Shown here piece after piece: positions 56,615 through 64,000 of a DNA stretch of 64,000 bases. Within the stretch, counting starts at the first letter, position 1. Every line of letters starts with the position of its first letter. The translations under genes and the position numbers were made by a program. Where the stretch lies: positions 94,958,557 to 95,022,556 of the forward strand of contig OY986438.1 in assembly GCA_963920525.1 (NCBI GenBank). Reading direction: 5' to 3'. A model generated the notes under the pieces. The model worked only from the letters and a program-made list of their open reading frames with translations, searched no databases and was not told the origin of the DNA. This DNA comes from Dichetophora obliterata (taxonomy: Eukaryota; Arthropoda; Insecta; Diptera; Sciomyzidae).

Positions 56615-57992
56615 GGTTAGGTTAGGTAAAGGTGGCTGAGCCGATAGACGACTCGTAGACTTAGGCCAGTACAGGCCCGTTGTGATACCACATAATCTCT
56701 TTTAAACCTAGTAGAGATTTCCCCCTCAAATCAGTTCGAGCGGATAATGAATTTAAGGATATGCTTGATTTCCAGGCATGAGACTTCGGCAAGTCCATTT
56801 AAAAAAGGATGGCCCAGAGTTGCCATTCTCCTTTTAGCAAGAGCCGAACATTCGCAGAGGAGGTGCTGAACATTTCTACCTCCTCCTCACATCTGCAGCT
56901 TCTGCAGAAATCGTTTGATGCAGCTCCCAACCGAAGAGCATGCGCTCCGATCAGGCAGTGACCCGTTAGGATTCCTACTATTTTTGACAGGTTTACCCTG
57001 CTTAACTCAAGCAGTGAGTTGGTGCGTTTTAAGTCGTAGGTAGGCCATGTTAGCTTAGTTATCCTACATGTATCAAGGTGTTCCCAGCGTTCTTGTGCAA
57101 GACCTAAGGATCTGTTCTTGCACTGGAGTTTATAGGAGGAAATGGGTTACCAATAAAGTCCTCATTTAAGAAGGTGTTAGAGGTCGTACCCTTCCTTGCC
57201 AATTCGTCGGCCAAATTGTTGCCCTCGATATCCCTGTGTCCGGGTACCTATATGAGGTGAATCCTGAGTAGCCTTGCCATCTCGTTAAGAGATCTGCGGC
57301 ACTCAGTGAGAGTTTTAGAGTTGTCAATATTTGAGTTCAGTGCAGCTTGGCTATCTGAAAAGATTGAAATACTCTTTCCTTCAAGGTCTTTTTGACCTAG
57401 AATCTTAGTGGTTTCGTGAATAGCCATCCGCTTGGTAGACACTACAATAGTTAGGAAGTCTAAAGGACGCTTCGATTTCGAGATCCTGGGAGTAAATACC
57501 TCCCCCAACTTGTTATCGAAGTTTGGACCCATCTGTGAAGATTTTTATGCCGGAGCTTTTAAGGGGGATTTTGTTTGCCCAGTCTAGCGTGAAGGGATGA
57601 GAACTACGTAGTTCTTTTTGTCAAGATTTAAGCACGGCACACAGTAGTCTGTTTTCTCGGGTGCAGACGAGTTAAGAATAATTGTGTGGCCGCAGTTGTT
57701 ACCTATCCAATTACCAGATTCTCTCAGTCTCAGAGCTGCTGTGTTGGCACATTCCCTAGCAAAGATATCGAGAGGAGGAAGGTGAAGCATGACATTGAGG
57801 GCGCTAGTTGGTGTTGAGGACAGTGCCCCAGTAATACATAGACCTGCGCTTCTTTGCACCTTTGCAAACTTCTGAAGTGCAGTTGTCTTATCAAGGGCCG
57901 TCCACCATACCAGTGAGCCATATATCCATATAAATTCAGCGTACTATTTTGGGGGAAAACCCCATTTTTACCTATAGCTTTTTTGCAGAGCA
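56615..57992 (-). mobile_element. RNase H-bearing LINE, 5'-truncated, with 13-bp TSD
   Basis: A perfect duplication ACACACACCCTTA lies at 56602-56614 and 57993-58005. On the minus strand: LQKFAKVQRSAGLCITGALS and TPTSALNVMLHLPPLDIFA (post-RT segment), then LPNYCSVYQA, SIFSDSQAALNS and VPGHRDIEGNNLADELA (RNase H Asp and neighbouring motifs), then a degenerate C-terminus. The first RNase H motifs are frameshifted and the catalytic Glu reads Asp. The 3' end, next to the low-coordinate TSD, is a CCTAACCTAACCT tail. Same group as the 23916-24690 fragment (I/R1/LOA). Confidence 0.85.
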
Positions 57993-58005
57993 ACACACAC
58001 CCTTA

Positions 58006-58355
58006 TTATATAAATACTTCAGTTAGGTTGCAATTAGATGTTTGCTACCGAAACTGATTATTAAGTCCCTTTACTTCGGTTTATATATGCTTTTAAAGTT
58101 TGGCAATTTCTTCAGTTGCTGTATTTGTCAACGTTTATGAAAAATTTTTCCTTTACTCTAACCCCCGCTATTCTACACAAACCACCGCTACTTGAGGTGA
58201 GATTTAAAAAAGGAACGCTCTTCTTTTTTTCGTTTTTTTCTGCTGGAACTTCGTTTGCAAGCAAGAAAAATAATGTATGGATTGAGTGTTTTAACATTTT
58301 AATCATTAAGTTGTGTTAAAGGAATCTGTTGAACATTCAAATAATTACATACATG
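58006..58355. other. no gene recognised
   Basis: Short mirrored open frames at 58112-58319 have no domain. Confidence 0.4.
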
Positions 58356-58597
58356 CATTGGCGTCGGAAGCGGGGGGAAAGGGGGGCAGTTGCCCCCGCA
58401 CTTTTTTAGCTAGATAAACAATTTAAAAGGAAAAGTTATTCAAAATATCAGTTTTTTTACAATGATAATATTTTTGTATTATATATTTTCCTCTTCTTTC
58501 TCTCTTCTTCATGTTTCATGTGAAGAAATTTTGGTGAACTTTTTTTGCACCACCATTTGTACTGCCCCCCAGATGAAATTCGCTTCCGACGCGCTTG
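58356..58597. mobile_element. GCGTCGGAAGCG MITE, copy 3 (inverted)
   Basis: Ends CATTGGCGTCGGAAGCG and, from the right, CAAGCGCGTCGGAAGCG. Perfect CATACATG duplications at 58348-58355 and 58598-58605. 242 bp; it lacks one of the GGGGGGCAGTACAAATGG repeats present in copies 1 and 2. Confidence 0.9.
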
Positions 58598-58605
58598 CAT
58601 ACATG

Positions 58606-61600
58606 CTATTATTTTATTAGATATCGCCAAAGTTAGTATATTTTCACACGTGTTGTATTTGTCAGTGGCTTTTTATTTTCACCACTGGGAAATTTTTTTC
58701 AGAGTTGTCAACTATGATTGTTTTCTTTGATCATTAATTGTGATCTATTCTTTGAATTTTTACTGAATTTAATTGTGAGCTTTTTAGATAAAGTAAGTTG
58801 TTCTCGTCACAAATTTACTTGAGTGGAATAAACATTAAGGGTATTCATACAAAGTGGTAATCTTAAATTTTGAGCAATTAGTTATTTTTATCAGGCGGGT
58901 CGTAAAAAAAGGGCGTAAGCAACATTTCTTATACTCGATTATGCACTTGAAGCATTAAAATCATATTAAAATAAATAAAATAAAATGTCAATAATCTTTT
59001 GCTCAGGAAGTATATCGATATTTCCCGCAAAACTATTTTTAAAAATTTTTTTTAAATTTGCCTAGCGTAGGAGCAAATTTTTTTATTTTTATCATTTTTT
59101 AAGTATCTCAATAGAAGAATCATATAGATTTTAATCTATCCAATTTTGACGTGATTTAAGTTGGCTATATTTCTGACGGCTCTCGAGTTTTGATAAAATG
59201 TGGCCCTACGTTGTTCTTTGGTGACCGCCAAAGCAGATTCATGTACTGCATGAACAAAACGCTCGGTGTTTAGAGAATGGTATGGAAAAACTGTGCAATT
59301 ATGTTATAGCTTTACTAAAGAAAATCAAATTAAGTCATTTTCATTGTGCGAACCTGGTTGTCAATTCCTTTTCTCAGTTAACAAGAAAATAAAGTATTAT
59401 AAAATCATCACCTCGTAACTGTTCACTATCACCTAAGTTTTCACCAGTAACTATTTTAAGTAATTAGTAAAATTTACTGATAATGCATATGACATTTCAT
59501 TTTTACTGCAATTTTTTTCCAGTAATTAGTAAAAATTTATTTTTACTGGGCGAAATTAAACCCTGCGCACAAGATTGAAAGCCTGTTCAGTTTTCTACTA
59601 AACTATCAGTGAATAACAAATAGTAAAAATAGCATATGTTGCTTACTTTTTTAAAATTTTTTTTATGTATGTACTTAACTCAATCATCAAGAGTTGCTTC
59701 GATAGCCGAGAAGGCTAAACGAATAGTTTATAAATTAAGAGGTAGTGGAAACTAAACCTGAAATGGGCGAAGACTAAGTTTTTTAACTTTTCTTTATTTT
59801 CCATTTTTTTTTTCTTAATAAAAACTTCGTGCTGAAACTATTGTGATGTTTGATCGCAAAACTGTTACCCGAACGCATTTCCAGATTAAAAGCAAAACAT
59901 CTTTTTGAATTGCGTAGGTCTGTATTAGAATTATAGTAACCGCTGTTCTGATGTATTAAGTATTTTTTCCAAGTAATTTATATTTCATTACTTAAAATGA
60001 GGAATGAAAGATCTAAATTCTTTAGGAAGTCTGTAAGTCCCATTTACTTACTTATCTAAGAATGTGCTTCATCTAAGAATGTGCGCCTGCTATTTCTTAA
60101 GCTCCATATTTACAGATATTTGGACTTATTGCTAGTTCTCTTTCGCTTTATATTCGAACTAATAACTCGCGCCATCAACGAAATTCCTAAGCTTAATAAC
60201 CGAACCGAATCCTATTTTAATAGACTTTTTAGGAGTTACTCAGTCAATGTTTCGTTTTACAAACAACAATTACGTAAAAATACCTACTTAGAAAAGTTTC
60301 GAATTTTTTTTTAGTTTTTATTGTACTGGATTAATTTGCATATGAAATCATTTCGACGTTATATCAAGAAAGCGTCCGATAAAGCAGCCCGATTTACAGT
60401 AGATAAAAAATTGAATAAAATTATGAATTTCCAAAACTCTGACGTCAAACGAATGCCAAAAATGGTACAACTGAAAATAAAATAAATAATACAATTAATT
60501 AACGCATAGCTATGAATTTATTAACTAAGTTGAAAATTCCCCTTTTTGAACTAGTCATCTTTACATTCCAAAATATAGCATCTTTATGACGCCGGTTTCT
60601 GACATTCCTCTCAGTCGAGATCCGTTCGCAGACTGTGATTAAAATACAAATAATAAACAAAACTGATGAAATGACCCAAAATAGCCAATAAAAACAAAAG
60701 ACAGTTTTAAAAAAAAATTTGAAAAAAATATCTGTCGCCAAACACTAATTTAAATAAAGACTTAGTAGCTAATTAAAACATAATAAAAGCAAAACCTCTT
60801 CCTTTGGCTCTCAAACAGTTAATTTATGTTAGAAAACTTCTAAATTAGTAACATTTATTTAAATGCAGCTTAAAAAAAAAAATCGAAATAATTATATAGT
60901 TTATGATAATGATGATTGAAGCATTTCGCTCTGTAGGGCTGTTACAGTGGCTGTTTTTAATTTAGGGAAACCGAACAGCTGGTGCTTATATGATGACTCT
61001 TTGAGTTATGCTTTCCATGCTAAGCCATGACGCACGCAATTTCAAATAGTTATACTTAATTCATGAACGTTAATTAACTCTTCACTAGACTGGAGAACAT
61101 GATTAAATATTTTAATTTTTTTGTTTGTTTAAAAATCGTTAGTTGGAAAACAAGCGTTAGATTAAACAATATTATTTTAATTATTTAATGTTTCGGAAAC
61201 ACAACACTTGATGATGTTTAACAAGGCTGACGTTAAAATATCCACACACTGATGGTATCTAATAGATGGCTTTTTAACAAGCTATAAATGCATTAGGTAT
61301 ATATTAGATCACACTAAAATGCAAAATTGTTTTTTTCCACTCCACCAGTATTTTCTAACAGAATGGGGTTAAAAATAAGATCTGCATCAAAAGATCGGTA
61401 TCGTTAGTGGAAAATAGCCACCTGGTTTTCATTTAAATCATCAAAAAAGGGCTAAAAATTGCTTGAAAACAGCTTAAACAATTTTTGACTTATAACTTTT
61501 TTAAAAAAGAGTAAAGGTTTTTAATTTTTTTTTATTTCGACAGACAATTACACAGGTTAGACGGTCCGTGCAAATTTTTTTTTATGTAGGTGTGTTATTT

Positions 61601-61935
61601 AATGGTGTTTTTGAAAATTAAGCTCAATTTTTTACTCAATTTTTATGTTCTATTTTTGTTAAAAAAATTGCCAAAAATCATGGAAAAATCTGCGAGGTTG
61701 TAGCATTACATCATCATGAAGGAAATTTAACTAGGTCTACGAAATTGATTACTTTTCATTATTTTTTTTTTTGGATTTCACTCATGAACTTACGTCTTAA
61801 AAGCAAACAAATGATTTTTATTTTTATTTCGTTCAATGGAAATATTTAAAATTTTAGCAGAGTACTTGTTTTACTCCTTTGCATTTCTCATATATATTGT
61901 GGGTGCTCTACTATATATGTATATATATGTATATA
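58606..61935. other. A+T-rich intergenic sequence, 3.3 kb
   Basis: No TE protein recognised. A small inverted CCAGTAATTAGTAAAA / ATTTTTACTGG structure lies at 59450-59550. A minus-strand 80-codon frame (60499-60741) encodes a hydrophobic helix (FYWLFWVISSVLFIICILI) with a basic tail; it could be a chance membrane-like segment, and I do not call a gene. Confidence 0.45.
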
Positions 61936-62246
61936 CTAGGGCGGGTCAAATTCTGGCTCAGCGAAATTCGTAAAATACATGTAATTTCAAGACTTTTTCT
62001 CCACTACAGCATATACAAATTCTGAAAAAAAGCTGTGCGGACTTTCGTAAATAGATTCATACACATACATTCATACATTCATATTTTATAATTGAGAACA
62101 AAATCTATTTACGAAAGTCCGCACAGCTTTTTTTCAGAATTTGTATATGCTGTAGTGGAGAAAAAGTCTTGAAATTACATGTATTTTACGAATTTCGCTG
62201 AGCCAGACCTCCAAAAAATTCGTCCATACAAATTGACCCGCCCTAG
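61936..62246. mobile_element. hairpin MITE with TA flanks
   Basis: Ends CTAGGGCGGGTCAA, inverted, flanked by TA within a (TATATG)n tract. After a short asymmetry the arms are nearly perfect over about 110 bp (GCTCAGCGAAATTCGTAAAA ... AGTCCGCACAGCTTTTTTTC). 311 bp. TA duplication and CTAGGG-type ends suggest a Tc1/mariner MITE. Confidence 0.8.
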
Positions 62247-62527
62247 TATATACATATATATATTAGCTGATATAAACTCTGGACTTTATTTTGTACAAAT
62301 TTGTTTTTTAGGATTAAATTTTTTTTTTTAATATAGAGGAGATTTTCTGGAATGTGTAATAAAATGTGAAACAAAGAGATGCCTTTTAAGAAAAATATCT
62401 TTTTTTATGATTAACGTTGCTTAAATTTTTAATCTAAACTTTCTAAAATTTGTACACTGCAGATGGTCCTCTGCATACGAAAAAACCCTATTGCTTTGAG
62501 ACTACGAAATATTTTAGTCAATTTATA

Positions 62528-63813
62528 TTGGGGTTGGAATTAGTTTTAAAGGTTTTCTAAGAGATGGCGTAACTATCAATAGATCGCATCGGGCACACCT
62601 GTGACTATATTCATTTCAAAGCACATTGTCTAAGCTTCATTTTTCAGTATGTGTCATTCCACTGAAGTGTAAACAACATATATTTTTTTCCTCTGTGAAC
62701 ATGTCGACTTTCGTTCCAACAAAACGCAATTTGCGGGAAGGTTTACTTTTGTGCTTCCATTTGAAGAAAAAAGCGGTTGAAGCACAACGCACGCTTACTG
62801 AGGCTTACGGGGACTATGCTCCATCGATTTCTACTTGTGAGTACTGGTTCCGTCGGTTTAAAAGTGGTGATTTTGATACGGAAGACAAAGAGCGTCCGGT
62901 CCAGCCGAAAAAGTTTGAAGATGAGGAATTGGAGGCTTTGCTCGATGAAGACCCGTGTCAAACCCTTCAAGAATTGTCAGAATTATTGGGAGTCGACATA
63001 TCAACGGTCGGCAAACGCTTGAAGGCCATGGGAATGATTCAAAAGCAAGGAAATTGGGTGCCGTACCAGTTGAAGCCGAGAGACGTTGAACGGCGATTTT
63101 GCATGTGCGAACAACTGCTTCAACGGCATAAAAGGAAGAGTTTTTTGCATCGTATTGTCACTGGCGATGAAAAGTGGATCCATTACGATAATCCTAAGCG
63201 AAAAAAATCGTGGGGACCACCCGGCCATGCATCAACATCGAGGGCCAAGCCGAATATTCATGGCGCCAAGCTTATGCTGTGTATTTGGTGGGATCATAAG
63301 GGTGTCGTGTACTATGAGCTGCTAAAACCTAACGAAACCATCACTGGGGAACGCTACCAACAACAATTGATGCAATTGAGCCGAGCATTAAAGGTTAAAC
63401 GGCCGGAATATGCCAAAAGACACGACAAAGTGGTTTTTCAACATGACAACGCACGGCCACATGTTGCAAGAACCGTCAAGAAAACGTTGGAGGCGCTGAA
63501 TTGGGATGTGCTACCCCACCCGCCTTATAGCCCAGACATAGCCCCTTCCGACTACCACCTATTCAGATCGATGACGCATGGCTTGGCTGAGCAGCGCTTC
63601 ACTTCTTACGAGGATACCAAAAAATGGGTCGATTCGTGGATTGCCTCAAAAGACGAATCGTTCTTCCGGCGCGGAATCCATATGCTGCCAGAAAGATGGG
63701 AAAATGTTGTAGCTAACGATGGACAATACTTTGAATAATATACATTGTACCTTTGTTTCTAAATAAATGCTCAAAAACCGAAAAAAAACCTTTAAAATTA
63801 ATTCCAACTCCAA
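62528..63813 (+). mobile_element. mariner element, complete and apparently intact, 1.29 kb
   Basis: Ends TTGGGGTTGGAATTAGTTTT and, from the right, TTGGAGTTGGAATTAATTTT, about 29 bp, flanked by TA (62526-62527 and 63814-63815). It encloses one uninterrupted transposase gene. Confidence 0.9.
62701..63738 (+). CDS. mariner transposase, full length (DD34D)
   Basis: 345 residues, the usual length of mariner transposases. It cuts and pastes DNA bearing the element's TIRs at TA sites. N-terminal paired-like HTH domains: EYWFRRFKSGDF about residue 45-55, then TLQELSELLGVDISTVGKRL about residue 85-105 and the linker WVPYQLK (family WVPHEL). Catalytic Asp residues: VTGDEKWIHYD, FQHDNARPH and SPDIAPSDYHLF, with 34 residues between the second and third. 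It ends with WENVVANDGQYFE. The frame is open further upstream to a TTG, but the ATG at 62701 starts at the conserved N-terminus. No stop or frameshift was seen, so it may be active; a single change at a key site could still inactivate it. Confidence 0.93.
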   Translation: MSTFVPTKRNLREGLLLCFHLKKKAVEAQRTLTEAYGDYAPSISTCEYWFRRFKSGDFDTEDKERPVQPKKFEDEELEALLDEDPCQTLQELSELLGVDISTVGKRLKAMGMIQKQGNWVPYQLKPRDVERRFCMCEQLLQRHKRKSFLHRIVTGDEKWIHYDNPKRKKSWGPPGHASTSRAKPNIHGAKLMLCIWWDHKGVVYYELLKPNETITGERYQQQLMQLSRALKVKRPEYAKRHDKVVFQHDNARPHVARTVKKTLEALNWDVLPHPPYSPDIAPSDYHLFRSMTHGLAEQRFTSYEDTKKWVDSWIASKDESFFRRGIHMLPERWENVVANDGQYFE

Positions 63814-64000
63814 TAGTTTTAGCAAAGTTGTAAATATTTATGAGAAATAGATAAATGAGCAGTCTTTTGATAAGGTGAATAAATAAAAACATTTTAGTTG
63901 ATACAGATAAATACAGAATTCTCAATTAAATTACAAGGCAACTGTAGTTACATTATTATCGACTTTACCAATTAATCGAGTTGAATACATCTGTGCAGAA

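Noticed and set aside
56615..56632. AGGTTAGGTTAGG as possible insect telomeric repeat.
   Set aside because: Only two or three units, placed exactly at the 3' end of a LINE with a TSD; flies do not use TTAGG telomeres.
60499..60741. Minus-strand frame with one hydrophobic helix, possible small membrane protein.
   Set aside because: Short, A+T-rich, no promoter or splice evidence and no family recognised.
62626..62700. N-terminal extension of the intact mariner transposase from a TTG codon.
   Set aside because: Family proteins begin at the equivalent of the ATG at 62701 and the total length from there is the standard 345 residues.

Overview
The window looks like a higher-dipteran nuclear genome, most likely a tephritid fruit fly or close relative. 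The evidence is strong A+T richness, GT-AG introns of 65-66 nt in the one clear host gene, a fly-type Motif 1 core promoter, and two mariner elements with 41 residues between the second and third catalytic Asp, a subfamily I recall being described from tephritids. Species cannot be fixed from sequence alone. Almost everything is transposon-derived, so the real content is a layered record of insertions.

Host genes. The only convincing host protein is Tsen54 (30184-31541, +), the tRNA-splicing endonuclease subunit, with a DRE-like site upstream and a poly(A) signal at 31756. Its first exon does not join cleanly in frame. A second host gene probably starts at 49199 (perfect Motif 1) with a start codon at 49736-49738 directly followed by a splice donor; no later exon was found to the right edge.

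Layout. 1-2800: broken mariner interrupted by a 1.07-kb TIR element, then two abutting MITEs. 3979-6711: PIF/Harbinger-type elements (3-bp TTA/TAA duplications), including one inserted in the middle of another copy of itself. 6.7-10.1 kb: A+T-rich, with one Jockey-like remnant. 10.1-17.4 kb: a MADF exon remnant, then giant foldback elements; a Harbinger-type one (10490-12518) and a hAT-type one (15764-17381) carry the same palindromic core repeats. 17.6-23.6 kb: a 6-kb hAT element whose transposase is split by a LINE and a MITE. 23.9-29.6 kb: LINE debris, 8-bp-TSD MITEs and a 3.2-kb Helitron. 30-31.8 kb: Tsen54. 32.7-38.2 kb: Helitron end, composite foldback with two datable insertions, tandem repeats. 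39.7-42.8 kb: a second LINE interrupted by a MITE. 44.4-48.7 kb: Helitron-like tandem repeats holding two mariners. 49.2 kb onward: the putative gene start followed by repeats, a P-element-like THAP remnant (55.1-55.5 kb), an RNase H LINE with a 13-bp TSD (56615-57992), and a complete mariner with an open 345-residue transposase (62528-63813).

Target-site duplications were read by eye; in several cases an interrupted reading frame or the partner arm of a palindrome supplies the pre-insertion sequence, making those calls stronger than TIR matching alone. Superfamily names for short elements rest on TSD length and terminal bases and are inferences.
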